Below are positions 6,859 through 15,171 of a DNA stretch of 59,026 nucleotides, one piece after another. The stretch is from Thermoplasmata archaeon. Its GTDB lineage: Archaea; Thermoplasmatota; E2; JACPAO01; JAHFTW01. The notes under the pieces are model-generated. The model worked only from the letters and a program-made list of their open reading frames with translations, was not told where the DNA came from and did no database searches. Both the position numbers and the translations under genes were made by a program. The DNA lies in the NCBI GenBank assembly GCA_023269235.1, contig JAHFTW010000012.1, forward strand, positions 1 through 59,026, read 5' to 3'. Numbering within the stretch: the first letter of the stretch is position 1; each line of letters begins with the position of its first letter.

Positions 6859-8322
6859 ATGCCCGCCACCGCCGTCCCCAAGTCGAAGGACTTCATGGAG
6901 TGGTACAACGAGGTCGTCGAGGTCGCCGAGCTCACCGACAAGCGCTACCCGATCAAGGGCATGAACATCTGGCGCCCCTACGGCCAGCGCATCATGAGCC
7001 GCATCGACCAGTTCACGCGCGCCGAGATGGAGCGCACCCACCACGACGAGGTCAGCTTCCCCCTGATGATCCCGGAGAAGCTCTTCATGAAGGAGGCCGA
7101 CCAGATCAAGGGCTTCGGCTCCGAGGTCTTCTGGGTCACCCACGCCGGCGACAACCCGCTCCCCGACGGCGAGCGCTGGGTCGTCCGCCCCACGAGCGAG
7201 TGCGCGATGTACGAGATCTTCCCCTTGTGGATTCGCTCGCACGGCGACCTCCCGCTCACCACGTACCAGATCTGCAACGTCTTCCGCTACGAGACGAAGC
7301 AGACGCGCGCCTTCATGCGCGTGCGCGAGATCCACTTCTTCGAGGACCACTCCGTCTTCGCCGACGAGAAGACGGCGCGCGAGCACGTCGAGCTGGACCT
7401 CGCCATCGTGCGCAACGTGTACGACAAGCTCGCCCTGCCCGCGCTCACCAGCAAGCGGCCGGACTGGGACAAGTTTCCTGGCGCCGTGGACTCCACGGGC
7501 GCCGACGTCGTCATGCCAAGCGGCCGCACGCTGCAGTGCGCCACGGTCCACTACTACGGCACCAACTTCGCCAAGGCGTACGGAATGAAGTACGAGTCCG
7601 CGACCGAGGGCCACCAGTTCTGCCACCAGACGACGTACGGCATGAGCGAGCGCCTTGTTGGCGCCGTCGTCGGCTGCCACGGCGACGACAACGGCCTCAT
7701 CCTCCCGCCCGACATCGCGCCCTTCCAGGTCGTCATCGTCCCCGTCCTGTTCAAGGGCACCGACGAGGCCGTCCTCGCCGCCTGCCGCACCGTCCGCGAC
7801 CGGCTGGTCGCCGCCGGCTTCCGCGTCGAGCTCGACGAGCGCAACAAGTCCTCGGGCGAGAAGTACTACCACTGGGAACTGCGCGGCGTCCCGCTCCGCC
7901 TCGAGGTCGGCCCCAAGGACGTCGAGAAGAAGTCCGTCTTCGCCGCCCGCCGCGACATGGGCAAGGAAGGCAAGAAGGCCATCCCGATGGACGCGCTTGA
8001 GGCCGGCGTGCGCGAGAGCCTCGCCGCCATCCAGAAGACGCTCCACGACAAGCAGGCCGCCTTCGTCGCCACCCGCGTCAAGCACCCCAAGACCCTCGAC
8101 GAGGCCAAGGCGCTCGACGCCGAAGCCGCCAAGACGCCGGTCGGCTACATCTTCACGATGGCCATCTGCTCCGACGTCTGCGCCGCCAGCGTCGAGAAGG
8201 GCATGGACATCAAGACGCTCGGCGTCCCTGCCGGCGTGGACAAGGCCCAGAACGTCGGCGGAACGTGCGCGGTGTGCGGCAAGCACGCCAAAGACACCCT
8301 GCGCTTCGCGCGGACCTATTGA
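6859..8322 (+). CDS. proS: Prolyl-tRNA synthetase, archaeal/eukaryal type
   Basis: A 487-residue class II synthetase that charges tRNA-Pro. Seen: DFMEWYNEVVEVAELTDKRYPIKG at the N terminus, motif 2 (FRYETKQTRAFMRVREIHFFE), the Pro-binding TSECAMYE region, GHQFCHQTTYGMSERL, and the short archaeal-type C terminus with Cys residues (GGTCAVCG) and a final Tyr. It lacks the bacterial editing insertion, as expected for the short archaeal form. ATG 6859 is supported by a TATA-like box 28 nt upstream, implying a leaderless mRNA. It ends just before a stem-loop that separates it from a convergent small ORF. Confidence 0.97.
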   Translation: MPATAVPKSKDFMEWYNEVVEVAELTDKRYPIKGMNIWRPYGQRIMSRIDQFTRAEMERTHHDEVSFPLMIPEKLFMKEADQIKGFGSEVFWVTHAGDNPLPDGERWVVRPTSECAMYEIFPLWIRSHGDLPLTTYQICNVFRYETKQTRAFMRVREIHFFEDHSVFADEKTAREHVELDLAIVRNVYDKLALPALTSKRPDWDKFPGAVDSTGADVVMPSGRTLQCATVHYYGTNFAKAYGMKYESATEGHQFCHQTTYGMSERLVGAVVGCHGDDNGLILPPDIAPFQVVIVPVLFKGTDEAVLAACRTVRDRLVAAGFRVELDERNKSSGEKYYHWELRGVPLRLEVGPKDVEKKSVFAARRDMGKEGKKAIPMDALEAGVRESLAAIQKTLHDKQAAFVATRVKHPKTLDEAKALDAEAAKTPVGYIFTMAICSDVCAASVEKGMDIKTLGVPAGVDKAQNVGGTCAVCGKHAKDTLRFARTY

Positions 8323-8331
8323 TGCCTGCGA

Positions 8332-8395
8332 CGAACAACGGATTTCACGGAACCCACGGAAACCGTTCCGTGGACTGCGTGCGTTCCGTGGTTCG
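8332..8395. repeat. Perfect-core inverted repeat between convergent genes
   Basis: CGAAC at the left end pairs with GTTCG at the right end. The core is CCACGGAA-accg-TTCCGTGG (8354-8373), an 8-bp stem with a 4-nt loop. ACGGAA-type words recur on both arms. It lies between the proS stop and the end of a minus-strand small ORF, where a bidirectional terminator or structured RNA end is plausible. It lacks the ACACAGATT ends of the R family. Confidence 0.6.
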
Positions 8396-8414
8396 AGGGC
8401 AGAGAACCTGACGC

Positions 8415-8585
8415 CTACTCGTCGTCCTTCTCTTCGGATTTGCCCTGCGCCGACTTGCCGGTCGGCTTCGTCAGCTTGGCGAGCTCCTTGAGCATCGCAA
8501 GGCGGTCGTCCTTCTCGGCCTTGTTCACGTTCAGCTTGGGGTCGGGCGTCGCGGCCATGCCCACCGATTCTTGGCGGACCATCAT
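8415..8585 (-). CDS. Small charged protein, unknown function
   Basis: A 56-codon minus-strand ORF encoding MMVRQESVGMAATPDPKLNV followed by a Lys/Glu-rich helix (KAEKDDRLAMLKELAKL) and an acidic tail ending EEKDDE. A shorter start at ATG 8558 gives 47 residues and removes the overlap with the divergent methyltransferase start; an A/T-rich box at 8589-8599 could serve that start. Support comes from biased third positions and a soluble, helix-forming composition. I recognise no family. Confidence 0.45.
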   Translation of the reverse strand: MMVRQESVGMAATPDPKLNVNKAEKDDRLAMLKELAKLTKPTGKSAQGKSEEKDDE

Positions 8586-9351
8586 GGCTTTTTCGGAAAC
8601 CGTCAGCCTCTTGGCGCGGCGTCTACCTGGACCAGGCGTGCCCCGCCCCGCCTACGGCGTTGACGCACCCGGCGTGGTGCGCAACCTGGCCCTTTTCGGT
8701 GCCCTCGGCATTCTTCTGGGCACGATGGGGCTCCTGTTCGGCGGCTGGGCGCGGCTCCTCGTTGCTAATTACGGCTTCTGGGCCGGCGGCTCGCTCTTGG
8801 TGACGGCCGGCGCGATGACCCTCTCCAGCCTCATCGGGAAACGCTACCTTCGCGATCGCCTGCTGCGCCGGCTTGGGCTGCGCGGCGACGAGCGGGTGCT
8901 CGACGCCGGCTGCGGACGCGGCCTCCTGCTCATCGGGGCGGCCCAGCGGCTCCCGCACGGCAGGGCGGTCGGCGTGGACGTGTGGCAGGCCAAAGACCAG
9001 TCCGGCAACGCGCAGGCGCGGACGCTGGCGAACGCCCGGTTGGCCGGCGTCGCGGAGCGCGTCGAGGTCCACTCGGGCGACCTGCGGGCCCTCCCGTTCG
9101 CGGACGGCTTCTTCGATGCCGCGGTCTCCAACCTCGTGCTCCACAACATCCCAACCCGGGAGGGGCGCGACCAGGCCGTGCGTGAGATCGCCCGCGTGGT
9201 TCGCCCCGGCGGCCAAGTCGTGCTCTGCGACTTCCAGAAGACCGGCGAGATGGCCGCGACGCTCGCGGCGCTCGGCTGGACCGTGTTGCGCTCGGGACTC
9301 GACGTCACCGTCTTCCCGCCAGTGCGCGTCGTGGCCGGCCTCAAACCGTGA
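8584..9351 (+). CDS. Membrane-anchored SAM-dependent methyltransferase
   Basis: About 255 residues. Two hydrophobic segments (NLALFGALGILLGTMGLLFG and GFWAGGSLLVTAGAMTLSSL) precede a class I methyltransferase domain with the SAM motif VLDAGCGRGLLL, the acidic residue in AVGVDVW, a GDLRALPF motif and FFDAAVSNLVLHNI, as in UbiE/Methyltransf_11 enzymes. The C-terminal strand (VVLCDFQK) is also typical. The start is uncertain: ATG 8584 overlaps the divergent small ORF, while GTG 8638 (VPRPAYGVD) would start just before the first membrane helix and lies downstream of an A/T-rich box at 8589-8599. The substrate is unknown; a membrane lipid or quinone-like molecule would fit the anchoring. Confidence 0.8.
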   Translation: MAFSETVSLLARRLPGPGVPRPAYGVDAPGVVRNLALFGALGILLGTMGLLFGGWARLLVANYGFWAGGSLLVTAGAMTLSSLIGKRYLRDRLLRRLGLRGDERVLDAGCGRGLLLIGAAQRLPHGRAVGVDVWQAKDQSGNAQARTLANARLAGVAERVEVHSGDLRALPFADGFFDAAVSNLVLHNIPTREGRDQAVREIARVVRPGGQVVLCDFQKTGEMAATLAALGWTVLRSGLDVTVFPPVRVVAGLKP

Positions 9352-9391
9352 ACCCGACCGTGGGAAGCCTCAAACCCCGACGCGGTCCTGG

Positions 9392-10777
9392 ATGTGCGTG
9401 AACCGCCCTGCCCTTCTCATGGCAGCCATCCTGGCCCTCGCCGGCTGCGTCTCGACCTCCACTCCCTCCGGCGCGGACACTGCGTCCCTCGCGGCCAAGC
9501 CGTTCGTGAACCCGGCCATCATCGAGCACGACCACACCGACTTCAGCCTGCACGTGCTCTCCAACAACGTCGAGCTCGTCGGCCACTCCTATCTTTCCCT
9601 CCCCGGCCAGACCGGGACCCCAGGAGGCCTCGGCGAGATTGACGTCGTCGGGACCTACGCGTACGTCGCGGTCTTCGGGCATGGCTTCGCCATCGTGGAC
9701 CTGGCGGACCCCGCCAACCCGACCCTCGTCAGCCTGACCGACATCCCCACGCCCGCCAGCCCCGTGTACGGCATCTACACCGCCGACATCAAGGTGGACC
9801 AGAGCGGCGACTGGGTCTTCCTCGCGATGGAGGTCTCCGCGACGCCGGGCGTCCTCATCTACGACGCCCGCGACAAGGCGCACCCCAAGCTCGCCGGCTT
9901 CTGGCCCGAACCCGGCCTTCTACTCGGCTGCCACATGGTCGAGTACGCCGTCATCGCCGAGCAGGAGTACCTATTCTGCGCCCCGCTGGACAACGCCATC
10001 TACATCGGCCTCCTTTCCCCCGTCACACCGACGGGCCAGCGCGAGGTCGTCCAGGTCGCGCGCTTCGTGCCGACCACCACGAAGTTCGTCCAGCAGCAGG
10101 CCGCCGGCATCCAGGCGAACCCCGTAGGCTGGGCCACCGGCCAAGTCTCGGGCCACCAGGACATGACCTACCAGCTCGACCCGCTCACCGGCAAGCCGAC
10201 GCTCTTCGTCTCGTTCTGGAACCTCGGCATGCGCATCGTGGACGTCAGCGTCCCCGCCCTCCCAGCCGAGATTGGCTCTTGGGCCGGCGAGGACGCCTCC
10301 CTCTACAGCGGCGTCCTGCACACGACGCAGGCGTTCAAGTCCGCCGAGGGCAAGCGCATCATCGTCACCATCCCGGAGGACGCCATCCCGCCGGCGCTTT
10401 TCGTGCTGGACGCGAGCGACCTCGCCAACCCGACGTCGCTCGCGCAGTGGACCGCCCTCCCCGACTTCAAGGGCGAGGACAACAGCTTCAGCCTGCACAA
10501 CTTCCAGATCCTGGACGGCAAAGTGTACGTCGCGATGGGCCACGGCGGCCTCTGGTGCCTCGACATCTCCACGCCGGAGCTGGAGCGCCACCCGAACCCG
10601 GTCGCCAGCTACCTCCCGCACGAGCCACGCGCCGACGGGCAGCCCTACCAGGGCTACTACTGGGACTCCGTCGTCTGGCGCGGCTACTGGCTCACGGCGG
10701 ACGGCTCCGGCGGCTTCTACGTCCTGCACCGCACGGGCGACCCTGCCGGAAGCGAAGCCTACACCAGCATCGGCTGA
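9392..10777 (+). CDS. Secreted lipoprotein with LVIVD-type beta-propeller repeats
   Basis: A 461-residue protein with a short signal peptide ending in a lipobox-like LALAGC (about residues 15-20), so it is probably exported and lipid-anchored at Cys. The mature part contains several LVIVD-style blades: GHGFAIVDLADPANPTLV, GVLIYDARDKAHPKLAGFW, MRIVDVSVPALPAEIGSW, LFVLDASDLANPTSLAQW and LWCLDISTPELE. Such extracellular propellers are common in archaea and environmental bacteria; their ligands are unknown. It starts 40 nt after the methyltransferase and no clear promoter is visible, so co-transcription is possible. A second propeller lipoprotein lies at 27685-29208. Confidence 0.8.
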   Translation: MCVNRPALLMAAILALAGCVSTSTPSGADTASLAAKPFVNPAIIEHDHTDFSLHVLSNNVELVGHSYLSLPGQTGTPGGLGEIDVVGTYAYVAVFGHGFAIVDLADPANPTLVSLTDIPTPASPVYGIYTADIKVDQSGDWVFLAMEVSATPGVLIYDARDKAHPKLAGFWPEPGLLLGCHMVEYAVIAEQEYLFCAPLDNAIYIGLLSPVTPTGQREVVQVARFVPTTTKFVQQQAAGIQANPVGWATGQVSGHQDMTYQLDPLTGKPTLFVSFWNLGMRIVDVSVPALPAEIGSWAGEDASLYSGVLHTTQAFKSAEGKRIIVTIPEDAIPPALFVLDASDLANPTSLAQWTALPDFKGEDNSFSLHNFQILDGKVYVAMGHGGLWCLDISTPELERHPNPVASYLPHEPRADGQPYQGYYWDSVVWRGYWLTADGSGGFYVLHRTGDPAGSEAYTSIG

Positions 10778-10781
10778 GCGC

Positions 10782-11687
10782 TCACGTCGCGACGTCGCGA
10801 GTGCGGAAGACCGCCCCGGCGACGCCGAGGAAGACCAGCACGTACACGAGCATCAGGAGCGCGGCGGTCCCGAAGGCGAGCGGGGTGGCCGCCGAGCTTT
10901 GGCTGAACGAGGAAGCCTTGCCGCCGGCGACGAAGGCCGAGATGACCTGGCCCGGCATGTAGCGCACGACGTCCGGCAGAGCGAGCCCAAGGAGGCCTTC
11001 CCCCACGAGGACGTAGCCGATGCCCAGGCCGATGGCGGCCGGGCCGGAGCGCAGCAGCACGGCCAGCAGGCCGCCCAGGGTGCCCCAGGCAAGGGTCGCC
11101 AGCGCGAGCCGGGCCACGCCCGCAAGGAGGTCCCCGATGGCGCCCGCGGTGCCCCAGGCCGAGAGGTCGAGGCCGCGAGCGGCGCCGATGGCCAGGCTGG
11201 TGACGACCTCCGCCGTGGCGGCCAGGAGGACGCCGAGGACCGCGAACGAGAACAGGGCCGCGACCTTCCCGGTGAGAAGCGTCAACCGCCGGGGCTGCCG
11301 CGAGAGGAGAATCTTGAGGGTGCCGTTCGAGTATTCCCCGGCCAGGTTGCCCGCGAAGAGCACCAGGCTCACGATGCCGAGGATGTTCCCCGCCACGCTG
11401 AGGCCGAACGACAAGCCGTCGGGCGCCTCCAGCGTGGACGTGGGCACGAGGGGCCCCTTGCGCGCCGCGGACTGCTGGGCCTTCGCGATGGCCGCCGCGC
11501 AGGCCGCCTGGTCGAACGTGCCGTCCGTGGCAGGCGAGCAGGCGGCGGGCGGGGGCGGGGGGGCCCCGGCGCTCGCGAAGATGAGGCCCGTGAACAGGAC
11601 CATCAGCCCAGCCATCACGCCCCAGACTGAGAGCAGTTGCCTGAGACGGCCGAGCTTGACCCATTCGGACAGGAAAGAGCGCATCAT
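10782..11687 (-). CDS. ABC-2 type transporter permease
   Basis: A 301-residue polytopic membrane protein starting MMRSFLSEWVKLGRLRQLL, with about six hydrophobic helices and a Cys-containing extracytoplasmic loop between the first two (CSPATDGTFDQAACAAA). The LAGEYSNGTLKILLSRQPRR block is characteristic of ABC-2 permeases that pair with DrrA/CcmA-type ATPases. Its ATG overlaps the stop of the ATPase gene (ATGA, 11684-11687), so the two are coupled and form one exporter. The substrate is unknown; drug, lipid or sodium export are all known for this class. Confidence 0.85.
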   Translation of the reverse strand: MMRSFLSEWVKLGRLRQLLSVWGVMAGLMVLFTGLIFASAGAPPPPPAACSPATDGTFDQAACAAAIAKAQQSAARKGPLVPTSTLEAPDGLSFGLSVAGNILGIVSLVLFAGNLAGEYSNGTLKILLSRQPRRLTLLTGKVAALFSFAVLGVLLAATAEVVTSLAIGAARGLDLSAWGTAGAIGDLLAGVARLALATLAWGTLGGLLAVLLRSGPAAIGLGIGYVLVGEGLLGLALPDVVRYMPGQVISAFVAGGKASSFSQSSAATPLAFGTAALLMLVYVLVFLGVAGAVFRTRDVAT

Positions 11688-12886
11688 GCTTTGGCCTCCC
11701 GGCCCGTCATGTCGAGGATGCGTTCCTCGAGGTCGAACGTGTGCGGGCGCAGCTCGCGCAGGACGATGCCGGCCCGCATGGCCTTGCTGTTGAGTTCGGC
11801 GCACCACGCGTCCGGGGCCTGGATGGTGACGGTGCCGTCCCGTTGGGTCGCGGCGTGGCCAGCCGCCTTGCAGAGGGCCACGAGCCGGCCGGCCTGCGCT
11901 GGCTGCTGAGGGACGGCAATGATGGCCGTGGAGGTGGCCTCCAGCTCCGCGACGGTGCCTTGGAAGACCAGCGTGCCGAGGCGGAGCACGACGAGACGGT
12001 CGCACATGCGCTGGATCTCGGAGAGCAGGTGGCTGGAGACGAAGATGGTCTTGCCTTTCTTGCCGAGGCTTTGCAGGAAGTCGCGCATCTCGTGGATGCC
12101 GGCCGGGTCGAGGCCGTTGGTGGGCTCGTCGAGGATGAGCAGGTCCGGGTCGGAGAGGAGCGAGGCCGCGATGCCGAGGCGTTGCTTCATGCCGAGCGAG
12201 TAGGACTTGTAGAGGTGGTCGCCCCGGTCGGCCAGGCCGACCTGGGCCAGGAGGTCGTCCACGCGCTCTGCCCCGTGGCCGCCCAGGGTCGCCAGCGCGC
12301 GCAGGTTGCGCCGGCCCGTCAACGCCGGGTAGAACGCGGGGGCCTCGATCAGGGCCCCGACCCGGTCGAGGTAGCGGGACGGGCGCGTGATGGATTCCCC
12401 GAGGATGGTCGCCTGGCCCGCCGTGGGGCGCACCAAGCCCATGAGCATCCGGATGGTGGTGGTCTTGCCGGCGCCGTTCGGTCCGACGAAGCCCACGACG
12501 CCGCCGCGCGCGACGCGGATCGAGAGACCGTTGACCGCCGTCCGCTCGCCGTAGCGTTTTGTGAGTCCTTCCGTGTGGATTGCGTCGCCTCGCCCGCCGC
12601 CGGACGCGGGAGGAGGAACGGATTGCACTCCTGGCAACGGGGGTGGGGAAGGAAGGGCTTCCCGAATGACCGAGGGCGTCTGGGCCGGCGGGGCCCAAGG
12701 CTGCACGGGGACGCGGGCAGGTCGGGCGACGGGCCGGGAGGGGGTCGCCTTTGGCAAGTGGTCCTGGCAGGTGACGACGCCGGTGGTGCCGTTGCGGTAG
12801 AGGGCCGCCCCAGGCCGCGTGGCGACGCCTAGGCGGATGCACGTTCCGCAGGAGGCTTCGGGTTGGGTGGCGTCCGGACCGGGCAC
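11684..12886 (-). CDS. ABC transporter ATPase with N-terminal CxxC...CxxH finger
   Basis: About 400 residues. From about residue 105 it is a complete ABC ATPase: Walker A GPNGAGKTTT, signature YSLGMKQRLGIA, Walker B LLILDEP and the switch His in SSHLLSE. GTG 12886 is chosen because AGATAAGC (12911-12918, minus strand GCTTATCT) lies 28 nt upstream. This start adds a short Cys/His module (Cys13, Cys16, Cys40, His43, that is CxxC-x23-CxxH) and a Pro-rich linker (about 45-100). A start near the ATPase core would drop this module, but the four ligands and the promoter position argue that it is real. It pairs with the downstream permease. Confidence 0.85.
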   Translation of the reverse strand: MPGPDATQPEASCGTCIRLGVATRPGAALYRNGTTGVVTCQDHLPKATPSRPVARPARVPVQPWAPPAQTPSVIREALPSPPPLPGVQSVPPPASGGGRGDAIHTEGLTKRYGERTAVNGLSIRVARGGVVGFVGPNGAGKTTTIRMLMGLVRPTAGQATILGESITRPSRYLDRVGALIEAPAFYPALTGRRNLRALATLGGHGAERVDDLLAQVGLADRGDHLYKSYSLGMKQRLGIAASLLSDPDLLILDEPTNGLDPAGIHEMRDFLQSLGKKGKTIFVSSHLLSEIQRMCDRLVVLRLGTLVFQGTVAELEATSTAIIAVPQQPAQAGRLVALCKAAGHAATQRDGTVTIQAPDAWCAELNSKAMRAGIVLRELRPHTFDLEERILDMTGREAKA

Positions 12887-12910
12887 GTTCAAATCAAACC
12901 GGCGTCGGGG

Positions 12911-12918
12911 AGATAAGC
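12911..12918 (-). promoter_or_regulatory. TATA-like box of the ABC transporter operon
   Basis: GCTTATCT on the minus strand is centred 28 nt before GTG 12886, in the divergent gap 12887-12968. Confidence 0.55.
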
Positions 12919-12939
12919 ACCCATCCTCCGGTCCGGACC

Positions 12940-12948
12940 TTCTTAAAG
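12940..12948 (+). promoter_or_regulatory. TATA-like box of glyS
   Basis: TTCTTAAAG is centred 25 nt before GTG 12969, in the same 82-bp divergent gap as the ABC operon box, and supports a leaderless GTG start. Confidence 0.6.
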
Positions 12949-12968
12949 CGCAGGGGCATCGGCGCAGC

Positions 12969-14777
12969 GTGGCAGACAAGACGGACCAGGTCATGGAGCT
13001 CGCGAAGCGACGGGGCTTCCTGTGGCCGAGCTTCGAAGTGTACGGCGGCGCCGCCGGGTTCTACGATTACGGGCCGCTTGGCGCCACGATGAAGAAACGC
13101 TTCGAAGACCTCTGGCGCCACGTCTTCGTCAAGACCGAGCACACGCCGATGGCGGAGATCTTCTGCCCCCGCGTCACCCCGGAACCCGTCCTTGTTGCCT
13201 CCGGCCACGTCGGCGAGTTCACCGACCTCCTCGTCACCTGCCTGGCCTGCAAGGCCCCGACGCGCGCCGATCACCTTGTCACCGCGGCCGGCTACAAGGG
13301 CAACGCGGGCGCCCTGAAGGCCCCCGACATCGACGCACAGCTCGCGGCACTCAAGCCGAAGTGCCCGTCCTGCGCGAAAGCCGCGGGGTTCACTCCGGCG
13401 GTCAAGCAGAACCTGATGAACGCCACCGAGATTGGCCCGGGCTCCGGCCGCGTCGGCTACCTGCGCCCCGAGACCGCGCAGGGAATCTTCACCGACTTCC
13501 CGCTCCTCTTCCGCCATTTCCGCGAGCGGCTCCCGTTCGGCGTCGTTCAGCTCGGCGGCTCCAACCGCAACGAGATTTCCCCCCGCCAAGGCATGCTACG
13601 TCTTCGCGAGTTCAGCATGATGGAGGCCGAGGTGTTCTACGACCCCGGCAAGAAGACGCATCCCCGCTTCTCGGAGGTCGCGAGCCGCACCGCCACCTTC
13701 GTCCCCAACGCGGACGAGAAGGACCACCACCTCACGTTCGGGCAAGCCGTCGCGTCCGGCATGGTCGCGAACGAGGCGCTCGCCTACTGGCTCGCCCGCA
13801 CGCAGGAGTTCCTCCTCGCCGCCGGCATGGACCCGAAGCGCCTTCACTTCCGCCAGCACCTCAAGGACGAGATGGCGCACTACGCGGCCGACTGCTGGGA
13901 CGCCGAGTTCCACAGCGACCGCTACGGCTGGGTCGAATGCGTCGGCATCGCCGACCGGGGTTCTTACGACCTGACGCAGCACGCCAAGCACAGCGGCAAG
14001 GACGGTAAGCTCAACCCCGAGTTCACGCGCGTCATCGCCGCGACCCCGGGCATCGCCTTCACGGCCACGGTCCCTGTGCCCGCCAAGCCATTCTTCCCCA
14101 CGCTCAAGCAGGACGCCCGCGCGGCGGAGGCCGCCATGTGGGAGGGCAGCGCCTACGCCCAGGAGGCCGCCCGCCGCGGCCTCGACACCGCGAAGTGGGC
14201 CGAGCGCAACGAGCGCTACCTCATCACCGAGAAGGAGGTCCGCCGCGAACCCGCGACAGCCCCGCTCACCGTCCAAGCGAACGGCAAGGACATCATCGTC
14301 CCCGCCAGCGCCTACGAGATTGCCACCCTCGACGTCACGGTCCAGGGCAAGCGCATCCTGCCGTGCGTCATCGAACCGTCGTTTGGTGTTGACCGCATCC
14401 TCTACGCTCTGTGGGAGCACGGTCTCGAGACGGGCGAGAAGAACGGCGAGGCGTACACGCGCCTCAAGCTCAGCCCAAAGGTGGCGCCCATCCAGGTCGC
14501 CATCCTGCCTCTCACCAACAAGGACGGCCTCCCTGCGAAGGCCGAGGAAATCGAGTGGACCCTGCGCGCGGCCGGCTTCCTCACGGACAACGACGACTCC
14601 GGAAGCATCGGCCGCCGCTACGCGCGCCAGGACGAGGTTGGCACGCCGTTCTGCGTCACTGTGGACAATGACACCCTGAAGGACCAGGCCGTCACTGTGC
14701 GCAACCGCGACACTGGCGCCCAAGACCGCATCGCCGTCCGCGGCCTCGCGGAGCACTTCCGCGCCGTGTTCGGATAG
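12969..14777 (+). CDS. glyS: Glycyl-tRNA synthetase, archaeal/eukaryal type
   Basis: A 602-residue class II synthetase for tRNA-Gly. It begins VADKTDQVMELAKRRGFLWP and carries YGGAAGFYDYGPLGA, a zinc-ribbon-like insertion with two CxxC pairs (CLACKAP and CPSCAKA), the LRPETAQGIF motif, NEISPRQGMLRLREFSMMEAE, and motif 3 with EPSFGVDRILYALWEH. The C-terminal anticodon-binding domain includes APIQVAILPL. Length and insertions match archaeal alpha-dimer enzymes. GTG 12969 is fixed by the TATA-like box. It ends 7 bp before a convergent small membrane-protein gene. Confidence 0.97.
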   Translation: MADKTDQVMELAKRRGFLWPSFEVYGGAAGFYDYGPLGATMKKRFEDLWRHVFVKTEHTPMAEIFCPRVTPEPVLVASGHVGEFTDLLVTCLACKAPTRADHLVTAAGYKGNAGALKAPDIDAQLAALKPKCPSCAKAAGFTPAVKQNLMNATEIGPGSGRVGYLRPETAQGIFTDFPLLFRHFRERLPFGVVQLGGSNRNEISPRQGMLRLREFSMMEAEVFYDPGKKTHPRFSEVASRTATFVPNADEKDHHLTFGQAVASGMVANEALAYWLARTQEFLLAAGMDPKRLHFRQHLKDEMAHYAADCWDAEFHSDRYGWVECVGIADRGSYDLTQHAKHSGKDGKLNPEFTRVIAATPGIAFTATVPVPAKPFFPTLKQDARAAEAAMWEGSAYAQEAARRGLDTAKWAERNERYLITEKEVRREPATAPLTVQANGKDIIVPASAYEIATLDVTVQGKRILPCVIEPSFGVDRILYALWEHGLETGEKNGEAYTRLKLSPKVAPIQVAILPLTNKDGLPAKAEEIEWTLRAAGFLTDNDDSGSIGRRYARQDEVGTPFCVTVDNDTLKDQAVTVRNRDTGAQDRIAVRGLAEHFRAVFG

Positions 14778-14784
14778 ACCGCGT

Positions 14785-15102
14785 CTAGGCGCGCGGACCG
14801 CTGCCTTTCGCCGCGATGGCATCGACGAGCGCCCGGTTCTGGCGCGCCGACCCGACGCCGACGAAGACGCCACCCACGACGAGAAGCGCCAGGCCCGCGA
14901 CAATCGCCATGCCACCCACCGCCATCATGACCTGGTTGCGTTCGCTCTCGTCCTTGCTGGGCTGCGTGAACAGGCCCTGATGGTCCTGGTTCTGCTGCTC
15001 CGCCTCAAACCCGACGAAAGCGGCCATGCCGCCTCCCGCCGCGAAAAGACCACCGACCAGGAGGAGCGCGATGCCGACCGATTTGAAGACGCCGCCAGCC
15101 AT
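14785..15102 (-). CDS. Small membrane protein with two transmembrane helices
   Basis: A 105-residue protein with hydrophobic helices at about residues 9-30 (GIALLLVGGLFAAGGGMAAF) and 58-82 (MMAVGGMAIVAGLALLVVGG), joined by a Gln/Asp/Glu-rich loop. No catalytic residues or known family are evident. ATG 15102 lies about 26 nt downstream of an A/T-rich box (15125-15132, minus strand GTTTTTCA), so it probably has its own promoter. The gap up to the SpoU methylase stop (15103-15171) also holds GC inverted repeats such as GGCGCC-tggcgt-GGCGCC. Confidence 0.65.
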   Translation of the reverse strand: MAGGVFKSVGIALLLVGGLFAAGGGMAAFVGFEAEQQNQDHQGLFTQPSKDESERNQVMMAVGGMAIVAGLALLVVGGVFVGVGSARQNRALVDAIAAKGSGPRA

Positions 15103-15171
15103 GCGCCACCATCCGACGATGAGGTGAAAAACCCGCCGTCGCGACGACGGCGCCTGGCGTGGCGCCGGAGA

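Noticed and set aside
8381-8400. TTCCGTGGTTCGAGGGC considered as a tRNA T-arm
   Set aside because: No acceptor stem, D-arm or anticodon arm can be built around it; it is one arm of the inverted repeat at 8332-8395.
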